Of a stretch of 64,000 nt of DNA, positions 33,128 to 43,984 are shown in pieces. Numbering within the stretch: position 1 is the first letter of the stretch; every line of letters begins with the position of its first letter. The position numbers were made by a program, and so were the translations under genes. Under the pieces are notes generated by a model. That model saw only the letters and a program-made list of their open reading frames with translations, was not told where the DNA came from and made no database searches. The stretch is from Leptidea sinapis. Its lineage: Eukaryota > Arthropoda > Insecta > Lepidoptera > Pieridae. Location: positions 13,802,001 through 13,866,000 of the forward strand of contig NC_066268.1 of assembly GCF_905404315.1 (NCBI RefSeq), written 5' to 3'.

Positions 33128-34930
33128 ACAGGTAGCCTATTGGTATTGGTAAAGGGCTCCTGTTTCCGCAATTAGACCGCTTAATTGGGTCCATTTTGCG
33201 TGCAGTGTTGGCCAGTCATTCGAACCAGCCCAGCTCCTTCCAGAAGTTCAGAACACTCCTAGGGTGTTCGCAGACGTCCTGGAGCGACCTTGTATTTACT
33301 AAGGTTTGTGCCCGTTGGTTGGCCACCCCAGCACATTCCAGGATTACATTAGTGACCGTATCATCTTCGGTTAGACAGCCTGCACCTAGGACTGTCTGTA
33401 ACACCGATTGTAAATAGGTGCTTGTTCAGTGATGTGTGACCCGTTAGGGTGCCGACCATAATTCGGATGTCGTGTCTGTTTAGGCTAATAAGTCGACGTG
33501 TCAGTTTCGCGAATAGTGCAGGAATCGCATCTTTCGACTGTCTACAGCCTGAGACATTTGTCCATCGGGTTCTGTGTAGGTTGTTGGTGAGAGAGCGTAT
33601 CCATGACCGCATTTGGCTGAAGGGTAGCGGCAGGACTGGGCCTGGGGCAGCCACTTGCGTTTCCGACCCCCGACTTGCAAGTTCATCCGCTGCATCGTTC
33701 CAAAACGAACCGCTATGTCCTTTGATCCATTGCAGAGTTACCCAGTTGTTAGAGGCAGCTCGTTCTAAGGATCGGTGACACTCGTATATCAGAGCTGAGT
33801 TATAGGTGTTGCTCCCTAGCGCAGTCAGTACCGCCATACTATCGGATAGAATACGGATATAATATACATGTATTTTCCTTCTTAGTATCGCGTCTGCAGC
33901 TTCCTTGATGGCTATGCATTCGCATTGGAATATGGAGCTGTGTGTGCCTAAGGGTATAGAGGTGTGTATATTCAGTTCCTATGAGAAGATGCCAGCTCCA
34001 GTTCCGGCTGCCGTTTTGGAACCGTCTGTGTAAATTGTAAGTTCATTTACTCCTGACTGGTCTGCTCCCACTTCGACGACAGTTGAATGCGGTAATTCTT
34101 TTGAAAGATGTGTGTTTTGGGTATTCTATCACAGGGTGCCTCACAGAGTGGGAAATCCTTCCTTACTCTGTTCCAGAGGTTTCCTGTGAGGCAGTCATCA
34201 TTCTTGCATGCACCCATCAGCCTCAGGCGGAGAACCGATATTGTCGCCTCATGTTGGATGTGTATATCAAGCGGTGTGAGCCCTAGAATGGTTTCTAGGG
34301 CAGACGTTGGCGTAGTCCGCATGCAACCAGTTATGGCTGTGCAGACCAGCCGTTGGAATCGCTGCAGCTTGGTTTGTACGGTTGTTAGCTCTGTCCTGGG
34401 CCACCAAGCTAATGCTGCGTTGGTGATAATTGGTCTAATAACTGCTGTATATAGCCATTTACATATCTTTGGAGCAAGACCCCAGGTTCTCCCCACGAGC
34501 CTTCTACACTGCCAAAATATTATACATGCTTTTTCCAGCTTGTGGTCTATGTGTTTATTCCAAAGCAGCTTACTGTCCAGTATGACCCCCACGTATTTAA
34601 CTTCTTTAGTAAGGCTTATCTCGGTATTGAACAACTTTGGTAATGTAAGATTGCCAAAATTGCGTTTGTTGGTAAAAAGTATTAACTCAGTCTTTGATGG
34701 ATTAGCGGTTAGCCGATGTTGTGTGCACCATTCTTCGATTATCTTAAAAGCAGTTCTCATGAGATTACAAAGGACCTTCTCGAATGGACTTGTTATTAGA
34801 TTGGCGAGATCGTCCGCATAGCCTACTGTGTATAGTTTCTTTCTGTTTAGCTCCGCGATGAGCTCGTCCACCACAAGGTTCCAAAGGAGTGGTGAGAGTA
34901 CCCCTCCTTGTGACAGGTAGCCTAAGAGCC
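33128..34930 (-). mobile_element. 5'-truncated RT-RNase H LINE
   Basis: A minus-strand non-LTR element of the I-like group (RT followed by RNase H), unrelated to the jockey-like family. It begins within motif B of the polymerase and runs through RNase H to a 3' region near 33128. Only the proximal SDR unit carries it, so it inserted after duplication or was lost from the other unit. Confidence 0.8.
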
Positions 34931-34946
34931 ACTTATATCGGGACAC
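33220..34946 (-). pseudogene. RT-RNase H polyprotein, broken
   Basis: From the truncated N side: SQGGVLSPLLWNLVVDELI (motif B), VGYADDLANLI (catalytic Asp pair), then LKLR-type thumb positions ending near 34047. The RNase H domain follows, with YTDGSK, FQCECIAI (catalytic Glu), SDSMAVLTAL and WIKGHSGSFWNDAADELA as the D-E-D-D set. A TAG lies between the RNase H Asp and Glu, and at least one frameshift occurs near 33880. A C-terminal Cys-rich tail (DSPRC) frames on toward 33220. The endonuclease and ORF1 are missing. Confidence 0.8.
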
Positions 34947-34964
34947 GGGTTAGTCTTGTTGTTA

Positions 34965-35250
34965 GTAACGTTGTTCGTCCGCGATGGACTACTAAAGTAA
35001 TGAACGGATTTAAATGGGGATTACTTCATGGAGTGCAGTTTAGTCCATTTTGAGAGATAGGATACTCTTTATTCCGATTTAGGACCCATAATTATTTTTA
35101 TTTCCAATATTTGTTTTGTATGGACACATTTTCTTTAATAGAATTTATTGACGCACGGTTTGACAGTTCTGCTGTGAAACAATATCATTATAACAACAAG
35201 GAGCATACGTTAAGAAAAAATTGTTGATGTTATAAAAAAATTTTGACAAA
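34965..35250 (+). mobile_element. Helitron fragment
   Basis: Contains CGTCCGCGATGGACTACTAA and the block also found in 2133-2495 and 36732-37086, in the opposite orientation to them. Both ends are missing or blurred. Confidence 0.65.
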
Positions 35251-35467
35251 TTCATAAAAAATTTATTTATTTTTAAACAACAATATAAAAGTATTTGTGG
35301 ATATATGATTATTTAAGGGAGAAAAAATTGTGTAACTTTTATCCCCCGTAACCGCACACACACTAGCATAAACGTGCTTCAATTGCTAATATCACAGCGC
35401 GGAAACTTCTTTTTTTACTAGTCCGTGCAATCGAATTGAGAACATCCTCCTCTTTGAAGTCGGTTAA
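35251..35467. repeat. Fragment ending TTTGAAGTCGGTTA
   Basis: AATTGAGAACATCCTCCTCTTTGAAGTCGGTTA is the end of the MITE family seen whole at 52890-53206. Confidence 0.5.
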
Positions 35468-35833
35468 AAATGAATCTTTACAAATATTTTTAGAACCGCG
35501 AGGTAAAACTTAAATCCTTTAAAACGTTTCCTATTTATGGATATAAATGCCCTTTTAAGACTCTTATAAGAATATCCCAAAAATTACCGAAGAAAGTCGT
35601 CTCTATCAATTGCACATTAAACAAAAGTAATCCCTAGCGATTAAAAAGTAATAAATGTCTAATCACTTCAGTCTGCTTTACTTTTTAAAATGAAAGCCCA
35701 TAAGCCAGACTGAATGACAATTTGCAAATGAATGGACTTTCATAGCTTTTGTATTTCAAAATTCATAAGCAAGGCCTCGCAACGGAATCATTTTTGATTT
35801 TGGTAGTTCATTGTTGTTCAAAAATATTTATAA

Positions 35834-36184
35834 CTAGCTGACCCGGCAAACGTTGTTTTGCCATATAAAGTATAATTCACGCCATACTTTTATAAGTAAT
35901 AAAATATTGTCTATATTATAGCCTGTACATCATTTTGTTCTATTGTCAATAGTTTTTGCAGCGCACGCAAAAATAGGTTTTCGATTTTACACCTTGTGTT
36001 ACAAAATAGCAATTTTATTACGGATCCCTAATTTTGAAAAAAAAACATAGCCTACTGTGCCTTCCTCGATAAATGGAGTAACCAACACTGAAATAATCAT
36101 TCAAATCGGACCAGTAGTACCAGAGATTAGCGCGTTCAAACAAACAAACAAACAAACACTGCAGCTTTATAATATTAGTATAGA
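35834..36184 (-). mobile_element. Non-autonomous Helitron
   Basis: On the minus strand it starts TCTATACTAATATTATAAAG and ends TGCCGGGTCAGCTAG, with flanking A (35833) and T (36185). A GTTTGTTTG tract follows the 5' end. It splits a block shared by the two SDR units and is absent from the distal unit, so it inserted after duplication. Confidence 0.85.
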
Positions 36185-36297
36185 TAAAAATGGTACGTTT
36201 TATCTCTTGTATTTTGCAATTTGATATTATTGGCTTACTGACAATCTTTAATTTTTTTGTAGTATCATACGGATAAATGTGATATTACGCTCCTTGT

Positions 36298-36355
36298 ATG
36301 AAAGGTTTATTAGAAAGAGTCTCATTCTAATAAACTTTTCATACTTTCAATAAAT
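36298..36355. repeat. 19 bp hairpin
   Basis: TATGAAAGGTTTATTAGAA pairs with its downstream inverse with one mismatch. Unit-specific: the distal copy has different sequence here. Confidence 0.55.
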
Positions 36356-36731
36356 ACGAATTTCGATTTATCTCTCAATTATTAACCATCTAATTTATCT
36401 GCACATATAATTTTCATAAAAAATAAACTAATATTTTCAATAGACATGATAAAAAAATGATTTTTATAATTAGCTTACTCAGAACATACAATTTTCTCCG
36501 ATTAGTCTAATTATAGACATGATGATAAAGTTCATGAGGTATAAAGAAAATTGCACAAATGTTAAAGGAAGTAATCATACTTAGTAGGTTAAGATAGTTA
36601 AGGTAAGTCTTTTTATAGTTTCTATAGTTTAGTTCAAAGTAAATAGTAGTTAAGAAGTTACATAATCAAACGTTTTTAAGCGCAATTACTTGTCAAGAAA
36701 CTGTTAAGGTTTGGCAAAATTTATATTATTA

Positions 36732-37086
36732 CTAGCTGACCCGACAGACGTTGTTCTGTAGATAGAAAAAAATACTGTTTTGCCAATAATATTTCAAAAC
36801 ATCAAAAATTATTGCGTAAAATATGCTCCCTGTTGTTATAATGAAATTGTTTCACAGCAGAACTGTCAAACCGTGCGTCATTAATTTCTCTCATAGAAAA
36901 TATGTCCATACAAAACAAATATTGAAAATAAAAATAATTATGGGTCCCAAATCGAAACAAAAACTATCCTATCTCTCAAGTTGGACTAAACTGCACTCAA
37001 TGAAGTAATCCCCATAAAAATCCGTTCGTTCGTTTAGGAGTCCATCGCGGACAAACAACGTGTCACGTAATTTATATATATTAAGA
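36732..37086 (-). mobile_element. Non-autonomous Helitron
   Basis: On the minus strand it starts TCTTAATATATATAAATTAC and ends GTCGGGTCAGCTAG, flanked by A (36731) and T (37087). It is closest to 2133-2495. Private to the proximal unit. Confidence 0.85.
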
Positions 37087-37319
37087 TGTAAAAAGTGTAC
37101 TCATTAAATTTAAATAAAAAAAACAGCTTTCAAGCATTTGTATACAAAAAGTATCAATACCAAGTGGAGCAGATGAAGAACACTTCACATTGAGTTTTCA
37201 AAGAGACAGGTAATATTATGCATTCATTATTATAATGCAGTAAGCTATATTGTCAATTAGATAATGTTAGAAAATAACGCTGGGATGAATCCGGAGATTG
37301 GCGTCACAATTGCTACATA

Positions 37320-37476
37320 ATACAATGAATTTCTTGCTTCCTCTACTCATTTGAGCACAACCTTTTCCGAAGTGGTGATAAATGGTAGATAAAAAGTGTA
37401 CCATTTGACCTAAATTAAACATTTCTTAAAAGTATATTTCTTAGACCTAAATGAATAAAAAATATTGATTTGATTT
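37320..37476 (+). repeat. LINE/SINE-like 3' tail
   Basis: AACCTTTTCCGAAGTGGTGATAAATG followed by TGAATAAAAAATATTGATTT. Same tail as 2968-3098. Confidence 0.55.
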
Positions 37477-37732
37477 AATATGATTTTCTTCAGACGTCTT
37501 ATGTGTGTGTTGATGTATTAATGGGGATTTTGATAGATTTTTTAACATGCAATCAAAAACATTTGAAACATTCAGCGCCAAAATATAAATTAGGTGTTAT
37601 TTTTAAAACAGCAGTTTATCGTCGAGTAGAACATGTTAATATCTAAGCTGGTTTCAAGAAGTGCTCACTACTAATTGTTTTAGTGGTAAGTGCTAGAATG
37701 CTTGTTCTGAATCCGAGAGTTTTTGTTTAGTC

Positions 37733-37873
37733 ATGAAAGCGGTGCTCCACTTTAAATCTAGACGCCGACGTACTTTACAAAACGAAGAAAAGTTTTCTTT
37801 AAAAATTCCTAAGCCCCGCCAGCTTTGTACACAGTACGGTAACAATATCATTTATTTTGAATACGTGTTTTAG
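37733..37873 (+). CDS. Short ORF MKAVLHFK, copy 2
   Basis: A 46-codon frame beginning MKAVLHFKSRRRRTLQNEEK, then FSLKIPKPRQLCTQ. A splice donor (G|GTAACA) at 37838/37839 would end an exon within it. In copy 3 the same place reads GTAAGA, a stronger donor. The predicted peptide is basic, without a signal peptide or recognised domain. The upstream 100 bp is equally conserved among copies, so conservation is not limited to the frame. It could be the first exon of an unknown fast-evolving gene, or a non-coding transcribed block. It sits about 7.4 kb upstream of SDR-A on the opposite strand. Confidence 0.3.
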   Translation: MKAVLHFKSRRRRTLQNEEKFSLKIPKPRQLCTQYGNNIIYFEYVF

Positions 37874-38019
37874 CAAATTTGCATCCGAATATTAAAAGGT
37901 TGTAGCTACCTATTCACTATGGAATATTCTTGATTTGAATAACTTTATATGAAATTCATTCGCATGGAACTCATCCTGAACATTAAACTGGAAACCTTTT
38001 CTAATCTTTACACCCGTGT

Positions 38020-38190
38020 AACTACAATCTTCTACATATTCATATCAAAGGCACATCATGAATCAATAAACGTAGATAGTGTCTACGGTGCAGTCTATGC
38101 AAGTCGCTTTGCGTGTAGCACGCCACAGCGTAAACCATCGTACAACAAGAATTTGGACGAGAATATACCTTGAATACATCACATTTAAAG
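38020..38190 (+). other. Second conserved block, copy 2
   Basis: Matches 15391-15560. The CAG acceptor of that copy reads CAA here, so splicing at the same site would fail. A 74-codon frame (37949-38173) runs across it. Missing from the distal unit. Confidence 0.35.
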
Positions 38191-39037
38191 TTCCTTTTTA
38201 ACTTCACTTGATTATTGATGAGAACCCGTTATCTTTTTGCAAGTGCAAAGGTTTTTAAAGGTGAACATTTTTTATGTTTGATGTTTTGGTGAAGTTGACA
38301 GCACATACCTTACGTGAAGTAATGTTATAAAAGCGTTGTTATTCAACTCGCGTCGGTGCAGTAGGTATTGTATTGTCGTTATGTAAGTTCCCTATTTAAA
38401 ATACCCTTTTCATTATATTTGGAGTTCTGTTCGGCTAAAATAAAAACAATTTTTTTTCTCAGGAACGCGTTTCAGTATTAATTTTAAATTACTAAATCAC
38501 TTTCATCTGCTGCCTGTATACCTTGTTAGTAAATAAATAATTTATTATTTATCAAGGACGTAATAACCGCTAATAAGATATTATTAGACAGAAACTTATA
38601 CTTAAACGTAAAAAAGTATCAAAAAAATAAACAAAATAAAATAAATCTCTAGCTATGTAATAAAGCACACAAAAAATGAATTATTCCGGGACCTCGTGAA
38701 AGCCTTATAATATCTGCTACAGGCGAACAATTTGTATAAATTTGAATTATTTAAGGACTGGCAGATCCGGTTCAATGATCCTCATACCTTACCTAATTTG
38801 TATCAAGTAAGGGGCAATTGTGACATGACGTAATCGAATCCAATTTAAGCGAAAAATCATCTATTATCCGAATACAATACAAATTAGGAAATATCTAGTG
38901 ATTTCATATTCACGAAATCTTTGCGTCTGTGTTTTGCAGCCTGTTATAAAATATATCAAATTAAACGGCATGCAATCAGGTAAAAAATTTACATAGGTTG
39001 ACAATTCTGTATGTTATCAGAACTGTAATATTTATGA
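38191..39037. other. AT-rich gap, nothing recognised
   Basis: No counterpart in the distal unit and no gene seen. Confidence 0.4.
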
Positions 39038-39110
39038 CTAGTTGTCCGCGACTTTGTCCCCGTAGTATTCTTCATATATTTTTATAATATGAGTACATAA
39101 GAGATTTTAT
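39038..39110 (-). mobile_element. Helitron 3'-end remnant
   Basis: ACTAGTTGTCCGCGACTTTG resembles an inverted Helitron terminus (CTAG preceded by A) with a hairpin-capable GC-rich zone. Only the end is left. Confidence 0.4.
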
Positions 39111-39689
39111 GCAGTATTTAAGATATTTATTAAAAATGTGTGTGTGATACATATATTTTTGATTGCTTCTCAAGTTAAATAAACATGAGCCAATTCAAAC
39201 TTATTTAAATTTAACCTAATAATAATAAATCGAATATGTTGAATATCCCAAAATCTAATTTACAAATGGAAAACCTCCTTATAAGGATTCAGTTAAAACA
39301 ACAAGTTAAGTAAAACTTTCGGGCAACTAAGTAGAGATACATGAAAGGACTGTAACAGATTAAAATTTAAATACTTAACAAGGACAATTCGGAACGAATT
39401 TCAGGGAATTGAGAACTTTTTACTCAGAAATTAGGTTTTCATAAATTAGTTACGCATAACGGAGTTTCATTTTGAATTTGTCAAAGTTTCCACAGTTTCA
39501 TGGCCAATTTTAGAATGCCGAATTCAACTGTTCTTTCTGACAAGTACTTGTAGGTTATATATATATGATAAATTATGCTCGCGTTTTACACATACATATT
39601 CCTTGTAATGTTTCTATATTTGTTCATATCTTATTTAAATTATTGCGAGGCTTCATTGCACAGCAACAGCTGTTCAAGCATTATTGTGC

Positions 39690-39872
39690 TTCAGTTCGAA
39701 GGGAGCCGTAGTGAAACTACCGGGCTAATGAGACTTAACACCTTATGTCTCAAAGTGACGAGCGCAATTACAAAGCCGCTTAGAATTTTGTGTTCAATCA
39801 AGAATTCTAAGCGGGACTGTAATAGAATGTACGGAGCGTATCAATTACCCACCTATCAGGTGAACATCTAGC
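39690..39872 (+). repeat. Family A repeat
   Basis: CGAAGGGAGCCGTAGTGAAAC, GAGACTTAACACCTTATGTCTC and AGGTGAACATCTAGCTCATC match the family, with an 11 bp internal inverted repeat around 39779-39811. Confidence 0.65.
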
Positions 39873-39944
39873 TCATCTCGTCACTTTTTCTCATACAATA
39901 TCTTAACTTGAATTTGACATCTATTATGCTCAACGGATTATTAT

Positions 39945-40190
39945 ATAGATATAAAAAATACGACGACAAATGATCTTTAAGCATATCGGCTAAACTTTTC
40001 AAGTTTCTCATTGATATTGCTGCATCAAATTTAGCTGTAATATTGAACAATAATTGTATGGACCATGGTGAATTTCCTGACCTAATTGAAACATAGTAAA
40101 GTAGTTCCACTGCTTAAATCAGATTGTGCCAGTGACCTCACTAAGTATAGAAAAATATCTTTACTACCCTCTATCTGTAATTTTTTCTTA
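39945..40190 (+). mobile_element. CR1-like LINE fragment
   Basis: Translates in pieces to SISAKLFKFLIDIAASNLAV, MDHGEFPDL and KHSKVVPLLKSDCASD with TKYRKISLLPS, the entry segment of a LINE polymerase domain. A frameshift follows EFPDLI. Confidence 0.6.
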
Positions 40191-40601
40191 TTACTTTCTT
40201 ACTTTCAGAAAAAATACGAATTCCAATTGATTTTTCATTCTCTATATCTATCGATCAATTTTTACCATGTCATTTATATGTACATAAAATTTTATAAATA
40301 GAATAATATTTTCAATAGACATAAAAAATCTCATTTTTTTCTCTCTTTATTAAATTCTCATTTTTAAAGGCTTACCAACTAGATATACTATTAATATTGT
40401 GACTATGTATAATGTAAGATTTCATATATTTAATACTTATTAGTGGGTAACACTGTTTAGAACTGGCCAGTTAGAAACAATTCTAATGAAAACTTTATTT
40501 GAATTTTAGAACTCTTTGGTAAACTAATGTAGTACATTGCATTCATTTGTCATTTGTTTTTGTGAATTGGCGGCAAATCTAATCTTTTGTTACACGTGAA
40601 A
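40191..40601. repeat. Fragment similar to SDR-unit interior, then gap
   Basis: 40187-40350 resembles 45221-45360 (shared CTTACTTTCAGAAAAAATACGAATT and TTTTCAATAGACATAAAAAATCTCAT), so part of the unit is repeated here a further time. 40351-40601 is unassigned mariner flank. Confidence 0.5.
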
Positions 40602-41279
40602 ATGAACCTAACGCGAGAATATTTTCGGACAATGATTTATTATGACTTTCGTGGTGGGCTTACTCAACAGTAAACCTATGATAGGCTGCGATTAGCATTT
40701 CTTAATGAAGCCCCATCTCGTGCCACCTATATATTGGTTTAACTAGTTTAAGCGTGGACATAGCAATCTCAATGATGATCCGCCTGAGAGACGTCTTTTA
40801 ACAGCGACTACTGAAAATAGCATCAGTGCTGTGCGACGCATGATAGTGGAAGATAAGAGAGTGACCTATCAGCAGATACGAGCAAGCCTAGGCATTGGTA
40901 TGAGTCAAGATCAAAAAATATTACACAAACCTTTTGGCGTCAGGAAGCTTGGTACCAAGTGGATTTCCCATACTTTGACCGACGATCAGAAGCGTCTTCG
41001 CACGGACTGGTGTCGCCAAATGTTAGATAAGTTCAACGGCTGTGACTCAAATGCCAAACAAAAATTGACAACGTCACAGGTGATGATAGCTGGATATATT
41101 GGTACGAACCCGAAACCAAAAGACAATCAGCTCAGTAGGTGTTTCCTTTCGAGGATCGGCCAACTAAGATAAAGAAAGGAAGTAGTCAAAGAAAAAAGAT
41201 GATTGCCTCATTCTTTGGTCGGAAAGGTCATATCGCGACAGTCGTGCTAGAAGATGGAAGGACAGTTACTGCAGACAGA
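40602..41279 (+). pseudogene. Mariner transposase, truncated
   Basis: Mariner transposases cut and paste elements at TA sites. The frame starts MNLTREYFRTMIYYDFRGG. It continues through NDDPPERRLLTATTENSISA, VTYQQIRASLGIG (helix-turn-helix region), HTLTDDQKRLRTDW and TGDDSWIYWYEPETK, which holds the first catalytic Asp, and then SFFGRKGHIATVVLEDGRTV. It stops before the second Asp. Stops occur after GGLTQQ and within SAQ*VFPF, and a frameshift precedes TGDDSW. No terminal repeats were found. It is a dead copy, bounded on both sides by similar CR1-like LINE fragments. Confidence 0.8.
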
Positions 41280-41420
41280 ATATTTTACAATTGTATAGAC
41301 CATGGTGAATCTTCGGACCTAATGAAACATAGTAAAGTAGTTCCACTGCTTAAATCAGATTGTACCAGTGACCTTATTAAGTATAGAAAAATATCTTTAC
41401 TACCCACTATTAGTAATTTT
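41280..41420 (+). mobile_element. CR1-like LINE fragment, second copy
   Basis: Near copy of 40055-40190, both starting at TTGTAT(A/G)GACCATGGTGAAT. It encodes HSKVVPLLKSDCTSDLIKYR and KISLLPTISN. Confidence 0.6.
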
Positions 41421-41640
41421 TTTATTTATTTATTTGGATCATCAACATTACATATATTACACATTCATATAAACATATGCTAGGTACAATTCTGATATAT
41501 GTAACAATTAAAGATGAACACATCATTCAGTGTACTAAAATTTATATAAAGTAAGGATACAATTTATTTGGTTTTATAATGAAGAGGATATAGGTACACA
41601 CTACTTGGAACAAGAACGTCAGAGTTTAAGTTTGATGTAC
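41421..41640. other. Gap at edge of distal unit
   Basis: AT-rich, nothing recognised. Confidence 0.35.
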
Positions 41641-41904
41641 GAGACTTTAAAAGCTATAGGTAATTTATATCATATACTGAACTTTAAATTGACAAGATAC
41701 ATATTTATGATATAAATATTATTGGAATCCCAAAATATAAACCTTTCAATCGTCTCGATTGAATTATATGTTAAAACTTTCTTACACCCACTACATATTA
41801 AAAATATAAATAATAAATTATAGCACTCTAGCAAACATCATTTATTAAGAAATAAATTAATATGCAACTCATAAATTTACTATTTTATTTTACTCATGCG
41901 GGAA

Positions 41905-42805
41905 AAGTAGAAAAGGGAAAAGGGAAAAGTACTTTTTAGTGCATATTATATCAATTGTTTTGGAATAGTTTTTTTGAAGTCGGTTGTTTTTTTGTTAATA
42001 ATATACTAAAATTTTCAATGCAGCAATGAACGTAAGTGCTTTGCAATTTGATTACAGACCAAAAATTCTGCCACAGATCGCACCCTTACTGTAAGTCATG
42101 AAAGAGTCCCATTGATCATCATATTCAACTACGACAATTAATTGACCATAACTATCTTATGGTAGATGACTTAAATATCCGGAGAGCATGAAAAAGATTC
42201 GGCCGAGTATCGTTAATTTGCTCCTAAGAATTGAAGAGTTCCGTTACTTTGTCATGGATTCCGTAATCAGAACCTATCCAAACTCTCACCAAACTATCTT
42301 TGAAGTATATCCTTTCCATTAAAAAATGAATCATAGAAATCGGTTGTTCGAATCGAAGTCGCGATATTAAGTTATTCGTAAATTTATCATCCACGTTGCT
42401 ATAAGAATGTATAGTAAATTTAAGACTTTTATGGTTTTCTCATGGATGCCACTGTCAGATCTGGACCACAATACAATGGGACCATACGGGAAGCACCAGC
42501 TTTCAAATAAAAAAGGATTATCAAAATCAAAATAAAAAGCCTCCTTTTTTGAAGTCGATAGTGTCGAAGTGAAGAAGATAATTTAATAAATAAAATTATT
42601 ATATTATAAAATTATATATTAAGTTACAAAAGTTTACAAACAAATATGGAGCCGGAAATAATACATAAATCGTAGCATTTGTAATACAAAATAGTTCGTG
42701 CAACTCGTGCGACAAGTTGTCAATTGCCCACGAACGCGAAGTTGAACGCACAAGCGAAGCGAATGTGGTCATTCGCTTGAATATACTATTATTGGACTTA
42801 TTAGA
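41905..42805. mobile_element. Insertion between SDR-B stop and 3' flank
   Basis: The proximal unit has only about 40 bp here. The inserted stretch contains GAAGTCGGTT and TTTTTTGAAGTCGATAG strings of the MITE family at 52890, plus a 70-codon minus frame without a domain. It would separate SDR-B from its ancestral poly(A) region. Confidence 0.55.
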
Positions 42806-42837
42806 CATCATTATATTATACGATACTATTTATAGTC

Positions 42838-43599
42838 TTACAAGCCCAATTTGACTTCAAGATTGACTTTAATCGGAGGCTGCGACTGTTCTACAAGCCA
42901 ATAAGTTCCACTCTCAGCATTCTTGTATACATCCAGTGTCCCCTTGCCAACATTATCAGGTTCTTGGGTAATAAATTTTTCTGATAACAATCGCATTACT
43001 GGATCATCGCGTTTCTCGTTCGAATTTTTCTCTATATTTGTGGTTGTCAGACCTGGGCATATAGCTAAAACTCTAACACCAGTCTGATTGTAATTTACAT
43101 TGTGACCCAGTGATTTTGTGAAGCCAATTACAGCGTGCTTTGATGCCTGGTACGCTGGTAAAAATGGTATATTTTCATAACCAACAACAGAAGCTATATT
43201 TATAATGGTACCTCCTTTTCCTCCCTTATCGATTCTCATATCTTCATAAACCTTGAAAGTCCATTCTATAAGCGAAACGGCATTGACATTCATCGTCCTT
43301 CTGGGGTTGTCAGTATCTAATATTCCAGCGTTATTTACAAAAACATCTATATGTTTATATGTCTTGATGAGTTCACTATAAACTGAATCTAAGTCCCTTG
43401 TTATGTCACAATTAATAAAAACACAATCACCACTGTATTTATTTTGCAGTTTCTTAACAACTTTATTTCCCTCCTCCTCGTTATAGTCTAGTATAATCAC
43501 ATGTTTTGCACCATTGAGAAGAAAGTTTTCGACGATTGCGAGCCCGATTCCTTGAGCTCCACCAGTAACAACGCAAGTTATATCCTTAGTTTCGTACAT
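42838..43599 (-). CDS. NAD-type short-chain dehydrogenase (SDR-B)
   Basis: A 253-residue, single-exon paralog of SDR-A in the same orientation about 12.5 kb away. All catalytic and cofactor motifs are retained at the same positions: TGGAQGIG 12-19, Asp38, NNAG 89-92, Asn106, Ser137, Tyr150, Lys154. Differences gather around residues 138-149, next to the catalytic Ser and Tyr (VVGYENIPFLPA against ILGYENTPILPT), and in the 197-210 lid, so substrate range may have shifted. The end is KLGL and a stop, where SDR-A reads on six more residues. The old shared terminal bases are still visible past the stop. A 0.9 kb insertion follows within 35 bp of the stop. The frame is intact, so it is probably functional. 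Confidence 0.92.
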   Translation of the reverse strand: MYETKDITCVVTGGAQGIGLAIVENFLLNGAKHVIILDYNEEEGNKVVKKLQNKYSGDCVFINCDITRDLDSVYSELIKTYKHIDVFVNNAGILDTDNPRRTMNVNAVSLIEWTFKVYEDMRIDKGGKGGTIINIASVVGYENIPFLPAYQASKHAVIGFTKSLGHNVNYNQTGVRVLAICPGLTTTNIEKNSNEKRDDPVMRLLSEKFITQEPDNVGKGTLDVYKNAESGTYWLVEQSQPPIKVNLEVKLGL

Positions 43600-43984
43600 C
43601 TTGCATCAAATTCGACACGCGAATAACAAAACATAGACAAACTAAATAAGCTGTTACTAAGATTACTGGTTTTGCCAGTATACTGGCCTTGTATACAAGT
43701 AACAGGACACCAGCTCTAAACACGTTTCTTATATGAAATATAGCATATTTATGTTAATATGTATCATAAATGCACAAAAACTAAGTTTATCAACTTCTTA
43801 TAATATTCATTTTTACTAAGCAACAACAGACGAAAATAGCAATTACGCACCACTATGCGAACTGCCAAATTGTGCAGAAAGTGAAAATACGATAAAGTCC
43901 AAAAACCGTTGCAATTCTATCTGTATCAATTCAACCGTCGTTTGGTCGGTTAAAGATCTAAATTTCTATTCACTTAATAAGTGT
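43600..43984. other. SDR-B upstream region
   Basis: The first 140 bp is similar to the SDR-A leader but lacks its TATA-like box. An upstream ATG (GATGCAAGATG) opens an out-of-frame uORF of six codons overlapping the start. The rest is unassigned. Confidence 0.4.

Larger units (their letters stand above)
29101..39570. repeat. Proximal unit of a tandem segmental duplication
   Basis: Blocks match the distal unit in order: 29250-29470 with 41640-41890; the SDR genes; 30297-30520 with 43600-43740; 35480-35830 with 44335-44398 plus 44775-45070; 36185-36660 with 45085-45480; 37480-37870 with 45725-46110; 39170-39560 with 46650-47040. The intervening sequence is mostly private transposon insertions. 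Confidence 0.8.

Noticed and set aside
33449..33778. 109-codon plus frame
   Set aside because: Antisense to the RNase H region.
34083..34821. Long plus-strand frames (up to 237 codons)
   Set aside because: Antisense shadows of the minus-strand LINE reverse transcriptase, which carries the real motifs.
41963..42555. Possible inverted ends of one MITE (GAAGTCGGTT / GAAGTCGATA)
   Set aside because: Both strings are in the same orientation, so they are not terminal inverted repeats of a single element.
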